A stretch of 64,000 nt of DNA from Phytomonospora sp040655735 (GCF_040655735.1 NZ_JBFAKK010000018.1:62001-126000); one strand, 5' to 3'; numbered from the stretch's first letter, positions 15,263 through 24,282 are shown. Notes: a model not told the origin generated them from the sequence alone. Program-made: numbers and translations.

Positions 15263-18200
15263 TCAGCCTCCCGGCTCGGCCAGGAACTCCACTTCCGACA
15301 GCGAGGTCGTCGCCTCACCGCTGTTGGCGCTCACCACGATCCGGTAGTAGCGGTATCTCCCCGGATCCTCGACGGCGAAGGCCCGCGTCTGGTGGCGCCA
15401 GGCGAAGACCTCGTCGGTGCGGCGGTCCACCTCGGTCCACTTGCGGCCGTCCTCGGAGGCCAGCACCGTCCACGAGGACGGGTCGCCGGGCCCGGCGCCG
15501 GAGGTCAGGGTGTACATCCCGGCCTTCTCCCGTTCGCCGAGCTCGCAGTCGACGGTCATGGCCACGCCGTCGACGGTCACCTCGGTGCCCGAGTCGTCGT
15601 CGAACAGCTCCGGCGTCGGGCTCTGCGCGCCGCCGGTGACGTCGCGCAGCGGTGCCGGCACCTCGCCGTCCTTCGTGATCGACGGCGGTGCCGCGTCACG
15701 GGCCGTTCCCCATCGCGACGGCGCCGGGCCCATCTCGAAGTCGAGACGCGCGCCGGACGACAGCAGGTCGTGCGGGAGGTAGGTCTTGTCCCAGCGCTTC
15801 CCGTCGACGCGCAACCCCTGGACGTAGACGTTGCGGGCGCTGTTCTTCGGCGCGTTGACCACCAGGTCGCGGCCGTTCTCCAGGTGCACCGTGGCCTTGG
15901 TGAACATCGGCGAGCCGACCGCGTAGTTGTCCGAGCCCATCTGGAGCGGGTAGAAGCCCAGCGCGGAGAACAGCCACCACGCCGACATCTCGCCGTTGTC
16001 CTCGTCGCCGGGGTAGCCCTGCCCGATCTCGCCGCCGAGGTACAGCCGCGACGTGGCCTCGCGCACGAGCGCCTGCGTCTTCCACGGCTGCCGCGCGAAG
16101 TCGTACATGTAGGCGATGTGGTGGGCGGGCTGGTTGCTGTGCCCGTACATGCCCATTCGCACGTCGCGCGCCTCGACCATCTCGTGGATGATCCCGCCGT
16201 AGGAGCCGGCGTTGGCCGGGTCGGCGGTCTCCGGCGTGGCGAAGAACTCGTCGAGCTTCGACGCCAGCGCGTCGGTGCCTCCGTAGAGGTTGGCCAGCCC
16301 GCGCCCGTCCTGCGGAACGGTGAAGGCCATGTTCCACGCGTTGGTCTCGGTGTAGTCGTGGCCCCATTCGGCCGGGTCGAAGGACTCCGCGGGAACCCGC
16401 CACTCGCCGTCGGCGTCGCGGCCCTGGAAGAAGTCGATCGAGGGATCGAACATGTTGACGTAGTTCTGTGCCCGGTTGATGAAGTAACGATGGTTGGTCC
16501 GGTACTCCTCGGCCCGGGGGCCGTCCGGGTCGGCCTCGTAGAGGGCCTTCGACATGTTGGCGATGCCGTAATCGTTGAGGTAGCCCTCCAGCGCCCACGA
16601 CATGCCCTCGCCGGTGTCGGTCGAGGTGTAGCCGAGGAAGATCGAGGTGTCCAGGCCCTTGCGACCGACCCCGGCGCTCGGCGGCGCGACGGTGGCGTTC
16701 TTCACCGCCGCGTCATAGGCCGCCTCGACGTCGAAATCGGTGACGCCCTTGAGGTAGGAGTCGGCGAAGGCCACGTCGGAGCTGGTACCGGTCATCAGGT
16801 TGGCGTAGCCCGGCGAGGACCAGCGCGAGATCCAGCCGCCGTCCTTGTACTGCTGCACGAAGCCGTCGATCATCTCGGCGGTCTTGCCCGGGGTGAGCAG
16901 GGTGTAGGCCGGCCAGGTCGTGCGGTAGGTGTCCCAGAAGCCGTTGTTGACGTACATCGAGCCGTCGACGACCGTCGCGCCCGTGTGCGTCGGTGTGTCC
17001 GGCCCCGCCTTCGGTGAGAAGGGACTGGCGTAGCGGATCGCCGGCAGCTCGGGCGTCCCGGTGTTCTCGTGGCCGACGTTGGGGTAGAGGAACAGCCGGT
17101 AGAGGTTGGAGTAGAGCGTGGTGAGCTGGTCGGGCGTGGCACCCTCGACCTCGATGATGCCGAGCCGGGCGTTCCACGCGGCCTGCGCGGCGTCCCGGAC
17201 GGCGTCGAAGGACAGCTGCCCGAGCTCCATGCGCAGGTTCGCCTTCGCCTGGTCGAGGCCGATCAGCGAGGTCGCCAGCCGCATGGTCACGGTCCGCTCG
17301 GCGCCGGCGTCGAAGCGCAGGTAGCCGGTGACGTCGGGACGGCCACTGCCGGGCAGCGCGCCGCCCTCGGTGACGGTCCGGTCGAACTCGGCGTACACGA
17401 ACATGCGGGTGGCGCCCGTGGACAGGCCGCTGCGCACGTCGGAGAAGCCGGACAGGGTCCCCGACGCGGTATCGAGGGTCAGGCCGCCGTTGTTGTTGAC
17501 GTTGTCGAAGATCAGCGAGGCGTCGTCGCCGGGGAAGGTGAAGCGGAACAGCGCCGAGTGGTCGGCGGGCGCGATCTCGGCGCGCAGTCCGTTGTCGAAG
17601 CCCACACCGTAGTAGTGCGCCTGCGCCACCTCGTTCTCGTGCCCGAAAGGCAGCGCCCGCGCCGTCCGCGAGGGATCCGGCACGCCCGGAGCGGTCGAGG
17701 GCATCACCTGGAAGGTCTGCCGGTCGCCCATCCAGGGACTCGGTTCGTGGCTGACCGACAGCGCCTGGAGCGTCGGGCGGTTGTCGGCGTTGTTGGCCCG
17801 GTGGTACTCGTACAGCCAGCTCGTCGAACCGGCGTTGGTCAGCGGTGTGTAGAAGTTGAAACCGTGCGGGACGGCCGTCGCGGGGAAGTTGTTGCCGCGC
17901 GAGAAGCTGCCCGAGGACTGGGTTCCGCGCGTGGTCAGGACGTAGTCGCTGGGCAGCGCGCGGGTGTCCGCGGGAGGCGCGCCGACGATCGAGATGTCGT
18001 CGACGAAGTTGCGAAACGAGGTGGGCGGACCCTCGGGATTGTCGTAGGCGACCAGAATCCGGGTGATCCGCCGCCCGGCGGCCACCTCGCCGATCCGCGC
18101 CGACTTGTGGTTCCACTGCCCCGTGTAGAGCGTCTTCGACCGGCCTTGCGAGCGCGGGTCGAGGCGCACACCGTGCTGGTCGAGCGCGCCGAGACGCGAG

Positions 18201-19147
18201 AGGTACGTGCCGTCGTCGAAGGCGAGGTCCACCGCCGCGTAGGTGCCGGGATCGCGCAGGTCGCCGGGCGTGTGGCCGACGAACATCAGATAGGACAGCT
18301 CGGTCTGCGGGGTGACGGCGATGTCGACGTCGAGGATCCGGTTGTAGGAGTACGCACGGCCCTCGGCGAGGTGCCGGCCGGAGAACTGGAGCGAGCGCAG
18401 GCCGGTGTACCCGACGCGTCCCTTCGCCGTCGGGGAGGACGGCGGGCCGGAGGTCGCGAAGCTCCTCATGTCGGTGGGCGGCGGGGGCGTGGTGTCGCCG
18501 TCGGACAGCTGGATCTCGGCGAGCTGGAGGATGTCGGCCCCGGCGTTGCCGGTGACGTCGAGGCGGTAGTGGGCGTAGGCGGTGGTGTTGCCGAAACGAA
18601 ACTCCCTCGTCTCGAAGCGCTCGCCGAAGACCTCGCCGGCGCGGTGGTCGAGGTCGGTCCAGGTCACGCCGTCGAGCGAGCCCTGGAGGGTCCAGTCGGC
18701 CGGGTCGCGCTCGGCGGCGTCGTTGGCCGAGGTGAGGGCGTAGTGGACGACCGCGACGGGTTCGGCAAGGGTGAACGCGGCCCAGCCGGTGGGTTCGAAC
18801 ACCAGCCACTTCGAGGAGGCGTCGCCGTCGGCGAGGTTCTCCTTGATCTCGTCGGGTCCGTTCTCGCCGCTGGCGGCCACCGCGACCACGGAGTCCATGA
18901 CGTTGCCGGGGATCCCGGTGCGGGTGGTGCCGTCGACTCCGTCGGTGAGCCGGTCACCGGAGGGTGTGGTCTCGACCGTGTCGGTCCAGTCGGGCGCGGG
19001 CTGGCCGTCCTCGAAGGAGGTGGCGAAGTCCGTCGGGCCGGCGGGTGCGGCGGTGGCTTCGGTGGGAATGATCGTGCTCGCAATCAGGGTCATACAGGTG
19101 GCGCTCACCGTCCACAGTGATCGGTGGACCTTCCTGTCTCTGCTCAT
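15263..19147 (-). CDS. Secreted GH92 alpha-mannosidase with flanking F5/8-type (discoidin) domains
   Basis: The protein has 1,294 residues. The ATG at 19147 is preceded by CTGGAGA and begins a signal peptide ending near ATA-AP. A discoidin/F5-8C-like carbohydrate-binding domain occupies roughly residues 60-205, then a beta-rich region. The two-part GH92 catalytic unit follows: a beta-sandwich beginning near YVLTTRGTQSSGSFSRGN and an (alpha/alpha)6 barrel. The barrel contains the family motifs GGIIHEM and GYPGDEDNGEMSAWW, where the acid and base residues reside. A second discoidin-like domain ends the protein. GH92 enzymes are calcium-dependent exo-mannosidases acting mostly on alpha-1,2-, 1,3- or 1,6-linked mannose of fungal mannan or N-glycans; linkage cannot be told here. 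A perfect LacI-type palindrome lies 67 bp upstream. The gene stands alone. Confidence 0.96.
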   Translation of the reverse strand: MSRDRKVHRSLWTVSATCMTLIASTIIPTEATAAPAGPTDFATSFEDGQPAPDWTDTVETTPSGDRLTDGVDGTTRTGIPGNVMDSVVAVAASGENGPDEIKENLADGDASSKWLVFEPTGWAAFTLAEPVAVVHYALTSANDAAERDPADWTLQGSLDGVTWTDLDHRAGEVFGERFETREFRFGNTTAYAHYRLDVTGNAGADILQLAEIQLSDGDTTPPPPTDMRSFATSGPPSSPTAKGRVGYTGLRSLQFSGRHLAEGRAYSYNRILDVDIAVTPQTELSYLMFVGHTPGDLRDPGTYAAVDLAFDDGTYLSRLGALDQHGVRLDPRSQGRSKTLYTGQWNHKSARIGEVAAGRRITRILVAYDNPEGPPTSFRNFVDDISIVGAPPADTRALPSDYVLTTRGTQSSGSFSRGNNFPATAVPHGFNFYTPLTNAGSTSWLYEYHRANNADNRPTLQALSVSHEPSPWMGDRQTFQVMPSTAPGVPDPSRTARALPFGHENEVAQAHYYGVGFDNGLRAEIAPADHSALFRFTFPGDDASLIFDNVNNNGGLTLDTASGTLSGFSDVRSGLSTGATRMFVYAEFDRTVTEGGALPGSGRPDVTGYLRFDAGAERTVTMRLATSLIGLDQAKANLRMELGQLSFDAVRDAAQAAWNARLGIIEVEGATPDQLTTLYSNLYRLFLYPNVGHENTGTPELPAIRYASPFSPKAGPDTPTHTGATVVDGSMYVNNGFWDTYRTTWPAYTLLTPGKTAEMIDGFVQQYKDGGWISRWSSPGYANLMTGTSSDVAFADSYLKGVTDFDVEAAYDAAVKNATVAPPSAGVGRKGLDTSIFLGYTSTDTGEGMSWALEGYLNDYGIANMSKALYEADPDGPRAEEYRTNHRYFINRAQNYVNMFDPSIDFFQGRDADGEWRVPAESFDPAEWGHDYTETNAWNMAFTVPQDGRGLANLYGGTDALASKLDEFFATPETADPANAGSYGGIIHEMVEARDVRMGMYGHSNQPAHHIAYMYDFARQPWKTQALVREATSRLYLGGEIGQGYPGDEDNGEMSAWWLFSALGFYPLQMGSDNYAVGSPMFTKATVHLENGRDLVVNAPKNSARNVYVQGLRVDGKRWDKTYLPHDLLSSGARLDFEMGPAPSRWGTARDAAPPSITKDGEVPAPLRDVTGGAQSPTPELFDDDSGTEVTVDGVAMTVDCELGEREKAGMYTLTSGAGPGDPSSWTVLASEDGRKWTEVDRRTDEVFAWRHQTRAFAVEDPGRYRYYRIVVSANSGEATTSLSEVEFLAEPGG

Positions 19148-19213
19148 GTCGGCGTCTCCAGGGTGTGGGGCGGGCGGGGTCACGCGGGAGGCGATGGCCC
19201 ACCCGACCACGGG

Positions 19214-19229
19214 TTGACAACGTTGTCAA
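19214..19229. promoter_or_regulatory. Perfect 16-bp palindrome TTGACAACGTTGTCAA (LacI-type operator)
   Basis: It is fully symmetric with a central CG, as in operators of LacI/GalR-family regulators. It lies 67 bp upstream of the GH92 start. Each strand also carries a consensus -35 hexamer (TTGACA), so repressor binding would block polymerase. No LacI gene is in the window. Confidence 0.8.
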
Positions 19230-19275
19230 GGTCCCCGGATCCTGGTGTCGCGGCGACGATAACAGGGTGTGACGG

Positions 19276-19318
19276 GCGCGGCCGCCCGGAGGACCCGGGC
19301 ACCGCCGAACGGCCGCGC
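19276..19318 (-). terminator. Two-part hairpin after the CBM2-metalloprotease gene
   Basis: Outer arms GCGCGGCCG and CGGCCGCGC (19276-19284 with 19310-19318) enclose a second CCCGG/CCGGG stem. It starts nine bp past the protease stop codon. Confidence 0.6.
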
Positions 19319-19326
19319 GACCCTCG

Positions 19327-20546
19327 CTAATAGCCGTAGCGGCTCTTGAGGTGGCGCCACCAGTCGCGCAGCATCCACCGGTCGAACTCGGTGATCGAGG
19401 AGGCGCTGCCGGCCTTCATGAGGAAGCAGCAGACACCGCTGGGAGTCCAGTCGTAGAAGTCGCCGAGGCCGAACGAGTGGCCGACCTCGTGCAGGAAGAT
19501 GTGGACGTCCTCCTGCCCCAGGGCGCCGACGAAGTACTCGCTGCCGACGCGCTGTCCCCAGTCGCCGCCGGCGCCGCCGCCGAAGTTCGAGGTCAGCCAC
19601 AGCGACATGTCGTAGTGGTGGGCCCTGCCGCCGGGGCATCCGGAGTAGTTCCCGTCCTGGTGGAAGAAGCGGCCGCAGGCGGGCGCGCACTGCGGGGCGT
19701 TCTCGTTGATGTCGTTGACGTAGATGTCGACGGAGTCGTCAGTCCACTGGAGCGTCGCGCGGTCGCGGACGGCCCAGCCGACGACCTTGACCGGCACGGT
19801 CGGGTAAGGCCAGTCGCTCCAGCCCTTGAGCGCGTCCATCCACTTCGTGAACTGCCGGGTCAGGCCGGCGTGGATCCGGTCGCGCAGTGCCGCCGAGACC
19901 GGGGCGGAGGAGTCCCAGCGGACGCAGTAGTTGATCGCGCCGCCGTTGGCGAAGAGCTGGTCCCAGCCGTAATTGCGGAACCCGTAGAGGTTCGGATAGG
20001 TGCTCTCGACGTGGTTCCAGACCTCGGTCAGGCCCGGGGCGAGCGCGGCCGGCGGGTTCCACGGGTCGCCCGGCGGCGTCGTGGGGCTCGGTCCGGCGGT
20101 CGGGCTCGTGGTCGGGGTGGTCGCGCCGGTGCAGGTCACTCCGTTGAGCGCGAAGGTCGCGGGGACGGTGTTCTGGCCGCTCCATGAGGCGTTGAAGCCG
20201 AAGGCGACGGCCGCACCGGTGGCGATCTGGCGGTTCCACCCGACGTCGGTGGCCGTTGCGGCCGCGGTGTTCTGGGTGACCTGCGCGTTCCACGCCTGGT
20301 CACCCGTTGGCCGGCGGGGAAGGTCCACGTGAGCGACCAGCCGGCGACCGGGTCGCCGAGGTTGGTCAGGCCGATCTCGGCGGTGAAGCCGCCGCTCCAC
20401 TGGGAGGTGACACGGTAGTCGGCGCGGCAGCCGGGGGCCGCCGCGCTCGCGGTGGGGACGAGGGATAACAGTCCGGCGACGGCGACGAGTGCGGTGAGGA
20501 CGGCGAGCGATAAGAGTCGCGCGCGTCGCGCGCTTGGAGGGTTCAC
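19327..20546 (-). pseudogene. Secreted CBM2-linked zinc metalloprotease, interrupted by a frameshift
   Basis: The GTG start follows GGGAG and begins a signal peptide ending at ASA-AAP. A family 2 cellulose-binding module starts at CRADYRVTSQWSGG and runs to FPAGQRVT. There the frame is lost (near 20298-20305), and the module continues in another frame from QAWNAQVTQNT to ALNGVTC. Restoring one base (for example a C in the run ACC-AGG) rejoins the halves. After a Thr/Pro linker comes a protease domain with HEVGHSFGLGD, the HExxHxxGxxD zinc signature seen in snapalysin-like enzymes, plus several Cys. With the shift repaired the protein would have about 405 residues. The break may be a real mutation or a sequencing error; every other part of the gene looks intact. 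Cellulose binding suggests action at plant cell walls. Confidence 0.85.
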
Positions 20547-20690
20547 GGTGTCTCCCTTGCTGGTCGAGGGCTCCCCCGAGGTCCTCTAGTTAGTTTGGAG
20601 TCCACACTATCTACTCGCGCCGAAAGGGTACAGCCCGAGCACTTCGTAAGATGCGGGTTCACGAACACACGACGAGTCAGGACGGGTGCG

Positions 20691-21152
20691 ATGAGCGACA
20701 ACGAGGAGACCGCGGCCAAGCCGGAGGTCATCTACGACCTGAACGGCGACGGCGTGCCCGACGAGGTCACCGTCATCGGCGACACGAAGTACATCGACTA
20801 CAACGGCGATGACAAGTTCGACGCGGTCGTGCAGCCCGACGGGGAGGTCTACGTCGACCTCGACGGGGACGGGACCTTCGAGACCCACGCGGTCGACGCC
20901 GACGGCGACGGCGTGATCGACACCCTGGAGACCGACCTCGACGGGGACGGCGTGCCCGACATCATCGAGAAGGACCTCGACGGGGACGGGCGCTTCGACG
21001 TGGTCGAGCGTCGCGGGGTGGCGCTGGAGCAGGCCGAGGCGGAGGAAGAGGCTGCGGCCGAGGACGCTCCGGCCGAGGAGAACCCGGCCGCCGAGCCGAA
21101 GGCCGAGGACGAAGCGGCCGACAAGGAGAAGCCGGCCGAAGCGGCCGAGTGA
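20691..21152 (+). CDS. Cytosolic acidic protein with tandem EF-hand-like Asp/Gly loops
   Basis: This is a 153-residue protein with no signal peptide or membrane segment. Residues about 14-105 carry six loops of the D-x-[DN]-G-D-x-x-x-[DE] type, for example DLNGDGVPDEV, DADGDGVIDTL and DLDGDGRFDVV. These are the calcium-coordinating loop of EF-hands, dockerins and thrombospondin-3 repeats, here spaced 10-20 residues apart without the flanking helices of a classic EF-hand. The last 45 residues are Glu/Ala/Lys-rich and probably disordered. It could buffer calcium or fold on metal binding. The ATG has AGGACGGG seven nt upstream. A 13-bp hairpin follows the stop. Similar small proteins occur in actinomycetes but no function is established. 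Confidence 0.8.
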   Translation: MSDNEETAAKPEVIYDLNGDGVPDEVTVIGDTKYIDYNGDDKFDAVVQPDGEVYVDLDGDGTFETHAVDADGDGVIDTLETDLDGDGVPDIIEKDLDGDGRFDVVERRGVALEQAEAEEEAAAEDAPAEENPAAEPKAEDEAADKEKPAEAAE

Positions 21153-21162
21153 GGCGGAACCG

Positions 21163-21193
21163 CGAGGGGCGGCCGATTCCCGGCCGCCCCTCG
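21163..21193 (+). terminator. Terminator of the EF-loop protein gene
   Basis: A perfect 13-bp stem (21163-21175 with 21181-21193) has a five-base loop. It begins ten bp past the stop. Confidence 0.75.
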
Positions 21194-21313
21194 TGAACTG
21201 TCGCCTTCCCCGCCCGTGCAATAACCAGTGACGCGCGCCACACTGGAGGCAGACCGTCGCGACTCCGTCCGCTGTGGACGGTTCGGCCGACGCGCGGCCG
21301 GAAGGACACTCCG

Positions 21314-21529
21314 GTGAAAGAGGTCCCCGCCATCGTCCTGGTGGCACTCGGCCTGGCGGTTCTCGGCGTGGAGATCGCCGCCCTGGTCACCAAGAAGTCC
21401 GGCGACACCATCAGCGAACGCACCCGGGCCCTGCTGGGCATCCGGCCGGTGCGGTGGTGGCGGCCCGTCGGAATCCTCGCGCTGGCGGGATTCGCGGCGT
21501 GGTTCGTCGTGCACATCGTCTTCGAATGA
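21314..21529 (+). CDS. Small two-helix membrane protein of unknown function
   Basis: The product has 71 residues. GTG follows GAAGGA at seven nt. There are two hydrophobic helices (about residues 4-24 and 50-69) joined by a basic loop containing RTRALLGIRPVRWW. Both ends are short, so the protein is almost all membrane hairpin. The size and topology resemble small actinobacterial membrane proteins or holin-like peptides, but no phage genes are nearby. It stops 19 bp from the convergent oxidoreductase. Confidence 0.65.
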   Translation: MKEVPAIVLVALGLAVLGVEIAALVTKKSGDTISERTRALLGIRPVRWWRPVGILALAGFAAWFVVHIVFE

Positions 21530-21547
21530 CGGCTCCGAGTGACGGCG

Positions 21548-22468
21548 TCAGTCGTTGACGAACACCATTTTCCCGGTCAGATGCCGGGCCTCGACGAGGC
21601 GGTGCGCCTCGGCGGCCTCGTCGAGGCGGAAGGTCCGCGAGATGGTGATCCGCAGTGCCCCCGCCGACCACAGCTCGACCAACTCGGCGAGCCGCGCGGC
21701 CGTCCGCGGCCCGCGCACGCCGAGCGCGCCGAGCCTCTCGGCCTCCTCGTAGGCGGTGATCGTGCCGATCCGGGCGGGTTCGACGCCCAGCTCGATCGAG
21801 TCGTGCAGGGCACGTTCGCCGCCGGCGGCGTCGAAGGCGACGGTGACGCCGCCGGGAGCCGCCTCGCGGACGCGGCCGGTGAGTCCCTCGCCGTAGGTCA
21901 CCGGGATCGCGCCGATCGAGCGGAGGTGCTCGTGGTTGCGCTCGGAGGCCGTCCCGACGACGGTCGCGCCGAGATGCCGCGCCAGCTGCACGGCGATCGT
22001 GCCGACTCCGCCCGCGGCGCCGTGCACCAGCAGCGTGTCGCCGGGAGCGACCTTGAGGGCCTCCAGCGCGATGTGCGCGGTCTGCCCGGAGGCCGACAGC
22101 GAACCGGCGACCGTCCACGGCATCTTCGGCGGCTTGGCCACGATCTGGTCGGCCGAGACGATCGCCTCTTCGGCGTGGCAGGCCAGCACCTGGAATCCCA
22201 GGACCTCGTCGCCGACGGCCCAGCCGGAGACCTCGTCGCCGAGTTCCTCGATCGTCCCGGCGAAGTCGTTGCCGAGGGTGATGGGGAACGCGAGTTCGAG
22301 CCCGGCAGGCGCCATGCCGCGCCGGATCGAGGTGTCCACCGGCTGGATGCCGGCCGCCGCGACCCGGACGCGCACGCGCCCGGGCGGCACGTCGACCGGC
22401 GAGGGTAGGTCGGCGACTTCGAGTACCTCGGGTCCGCCGAAACTGTTGATGACGAGTGCTCGCGGCAT
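21548..22468 (-). CDS. NADP-dependent quinone oxidoreductase/zinc-less MDR-family oxidoreductase
   Basis: The protein has 306 residues. The N-terminal GroES-like part begins ALVINSFGGPEVLEV. The nucleotide-binding loop is HGAAGGVGTIAVQLAR, typical of QOR (zeta-crystallin) relatives of medium-chain dehydrogenases. The C-terminus has the usual LDEAAEAHRLVEARHLTGKMV. The Cys/His cluster for zinc is absent, as in other quinone reductases. It should transfer hydride from NADPH to quinones or enals in the cytosol. GAGGA precedes the ATG at normal distance. The GNAT gene lies upstream on the same strand (74-bp gap), so the two may share the divergent promoter facing the TetR gene. The physiological substrate is unknown. 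Confidence 0.93.
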   Translation of the reverse strand: MPRALVINSFGGPEVLEVADLPSPVDVPPGRVRVRVAAAGIQPVDTSIRRGMAPAGLELAFPITLGNDFAGTIEELGDEVSGWAVGDEVLGFQVLACHAEEAIVSADQIVAKPPKMPWTVAGSLSASGQTAHIALEALKVAPGDTLLVHGAAGGVGTIAVQLARHLGATVVGTASERNHEHLRSIGAIPVTYGEGLTGRVREAAPGGVTVAFDAAGGERALHDSIELGVEPARIGTITAYEEAERLGALGVRGPRTAARLAELVELWSAGALRITISRTFRLDEAAEAHRLVEARHLTGKMVFVND

Positions 22469-22542
22469 GTGCCGGTCCTCTTCTCTGCGTTCGGGACGGC
22501 CGTCGCCCCTCATGCCCGAAACACTCGTCCCTCAACCGCGCT

Positions 22543-23097
22543 TCAGGTCAAGTGCGCCGCGCGCCACTCGTTCGCGAGCAGGGACCACACCTCGACGTCG
22601 ACGTGGGTTCCGCGCGTCGGGAAGGCGCCGCGCAGCACGCCCTCCCTGGTCATGCCCAGGCGCTTGGCGACCGCCGAGCTGCGCGTGTTCGCAGGCTCGC
22701 ACCGCCATTCGACGCGGTGGATGCCGCGATCCTCGACGGCCCAGGCGATCATGTGGTTCGCGGCCTTGGTGATCAGCCCGCGACCGCCGGCGACGGGCGA
22801 GAGCCAGACGCCGATCTCGCAGCTGGAGAAGCGCTCGTCGAAGACACGGAACATCGTGCCGCCGACGAGTTTCCCGGCATCCCAGATCCCGTAGATGCGA
22901 CGGCCGTCTGCGGCCGTGCCGTCGGCGAAGACCTGGAGCCATGCGCGTGCCGAGTCGGTGTCCAGGACGGTCTCGGCCCACGGGAGCCAGGGTTTGAGGT
23001 TGTCGAGGTCGGCGGTGACGGCACCGGCGAACTCGGTGGCGCGCCAGGGCTCCAGCGGGCGGAGTTCGGCGGTGTCGTCGAGTGCGTGAGAGAACAT
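22543..23097 (-). CDS. RimJ/RimL-type GNAT N-acetyltransferase
   Basis: This 184-residue single-domain protein has the RimL-like pattern ELRPLEPWRATEF, a CEIGVWLSPVAGGRGL acetyl-CoA pyrophosphate loop (Q/RxxGxG/A type) and HRVEWRCEPANTRSSAVAKRLGM. Relatives acetylate N-terminal residues of ribosomal proteins or small molecules. The ATG at 23097 was preferred to one 18 bp upstream because GGAGG lies five nt before it. It is divergent from a TetR regulator across a 71-bp gap containing an imperfect palindrome, so the regulator probably controls both itself and this gene. Confidence 0.9.
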   Translation of the reverse strand: MFSHALDDTAELRPLEPWRATEFAGAVTADLDNLKPWLPWAETVLDTDSARAWLQVFADGTAADGRRIYGIWDAGKLVGGTMFRVFDERFSSCEIGVWLSPVAGGRGLITKAANHMIAWAVEDRGIHRVEWRCEPANTRSSAVAKRLGMTREGVLRGAFPTRGTHVDVEVWSLLANEWRAAHLT

Positions 23098-23111
23098 GGG
23101 AGCCTCCAGGT

Positions 23112-23133
23112 ACATAACAAACGTTCGGTACGT
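23112..23133. promoter_or_regulatory. Candidate TetR operator, imperfect 22-bp palindrome
   Basis: The site is centred on AACGTT and has symmetric bases at 16 of 22 positions (outer ACnTA ... TAnGT). It lies midway between the GNAT and TetR starts. This is the usual location of an autoregulatory TetR operator. Confidence 0.5.
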
Positions 23134-23168
23134 AGCATAGGCACGGACTCACCGGAAGGACAAACGAG

Positions 23169-23762
23169 ATGCCCGCACGCGGAGACCACGACGCCCGCCG
23201 CCGAGACCTGTCCGAAGCCGTGTGGCGAGTCGTCGCCGCCGAGGGATTCACCGGGTTGACCATGCGGGCGGTCGCCGCCGAACTGGGCGCCTCCACCGGG
23301 CTGGTGACGCACTACTTCCCGAGCAAGACGGCACTGGTCCGCCATGCCCTGGACCTGGCCGCCCAGCGCGTCGACGCCATGCCCCGCCGCACTCCCGACG
23401 CCGACGGAATGGCCGCGCTGCGCGCAGCCATCCTCGACGTGCTTCCGCTGGGCCGAGCGGGCCAGATCGCCATGAACCGCGTCTGGGTCAGCTCCTGGGA
23501 CCTCGCCCTGGCCGACGACGCCCTCGGCGAGGCCCAGCGCGAGAGGTACGCACGCTGGCGAGAACGCCTGCGCCGGCAGGTGCAGACGGCGCAGGAACGA
23601 GGAGAGCTGCCGGCGGGCGACCCGGAGGACGTGAGCGCGACCGTCGCGGCCTTCACCCACGGGCTGGTGACTCAGGCACTGTTCGACCCGGAGGAGTTCC
23701 CGGCGGTGCGGCAGGAGCGGTTGGTGGAGGGGTTTCTGGCGGGGCTGGCGGGGGCGGGGTAG
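23169..23762 (+). CDS. TetR/AcrR-family transcriptional regulator
   Basis: The protein has 197 residues. The N-terminal helix-turn-helix is clear: GFTGLTMRAVAAELGASTGLVTHYF (shown here in two overlapping motifs, MRAVAAELGAS and GLVTHYFPSK). The C-terminal part resembles the BetI/TetR_C_6 ligand-binding fold. The ATG is preceded by GGAAGGA. It is divergent from the GNAT and QOR genes and is likely to repress them through the palindrome in the gap. The ligand is unknown. Confidence 0.92.
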   Translation: MPARGDHDARRRDLSEAVWRVVAAEGFTGLTMRAVAAELGASTGLVTHYFPSKTALVRHALDLAAQRVDAMPRRTPDADGMAALRAAILDVLPLGRAGQIAMNRVWVSSWDLALADDALGEAQRERYARWRERLRRQVQTAQERGELPAGDPEDVSATVAAFTHGLVTQALFDPEEFPAVRQERLVEGFLAGLAGAG

Positions 23763-24019
23763 CGGGGCGGGGGTGAGGCGCCGTTCGCCTGGCCATCCCC
23801 CGCCGCCAACTCCGCCCTCGGCCTCACCACTGGCTGCGCTGCGGGCGCCCGGGAATCCTCGGCGGGTCCGCCTCTGTCCCCGAGCCACCGGGTTCGGCCT
23901 GGCGCTGGAGGACGGCGGGTCGCGCAGACTCAGCGCTGATCCGGCAACGCCTGCAAGGTGCTGCCTCGCCGAAAACGGCAGCGGTCCTCGTGAACGGCGC
24001 CGCCCGGTCCGCGGCATAC

Positions 24020-24060
24020 CCGCGCTCGCGGGTCACTTCCGCGATGACCCGCGAGCGCGG
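24020..24060. repeat. 16-bp perfect inverted repeat (hairpin)
   Basis: Arms 24020-24035 and 24045-24060 pair completely around a nine-base loop. It has no T tract on either side, so it is not a typical terminator. Confidence 0.85.
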
Positions 24061-24078
24061 ATCCATGGAGATACCGTC

Positions 24079-24103
24079 CCGGGGCGCGATCGTCACGCCC
24101 CGG
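24079..24103. repeat. 8-bp hairpin CCGGGGCG/CGCCCCGG
   Basis: It lies 18 bp beyond the 16-bp hairpin, so a transcript of this part would contain two stem-loops in succession. Confidence 0.6.
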
Positions 24104-24137
24104 ATTCGCGCTCCTGCGTTGGGGCATGGCGGCGGGG

Positions 24138-24169
24138 CGGCGCGGCGGCGCGGCGGCGCGGCGGCGCGT
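24138..24169. repeat. Tandem repeat CGGCGCGG, four copies
   Basis: Three exact 8-bp units are followed by a fourth with one changed last base. It is pure C and G and adjacent to a GGCGGGGCGG run. Confidence 0.85.
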
Positions 24170-24240
24170 GAATCGTGGCGCACGAGCCACCCGAACGCCA
24201 GTCGCGCCACCATCCGCCCGATCCGCGCCGAAGCTTGAGC

Positions 24241-24282
24241 GGTGACGGTGACGGTGACGGTGACGGTGACGGTGACGGTGAC
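24241..24282. repeat. Tandem repeat GGTGAC, seven exact copies
   Basis: This is a 42-bp perfect hexamer array. In any frame it encodes a two-residue repeat, but no gene covers it. It is probably slippage-prone and variable between strains. Confidence 0.95.

Noticed and set aside
24138..24282. CRISPR array
   Set aside because: The repeats are 6-8 bp with no spacers; this is simple-sequence DNA.
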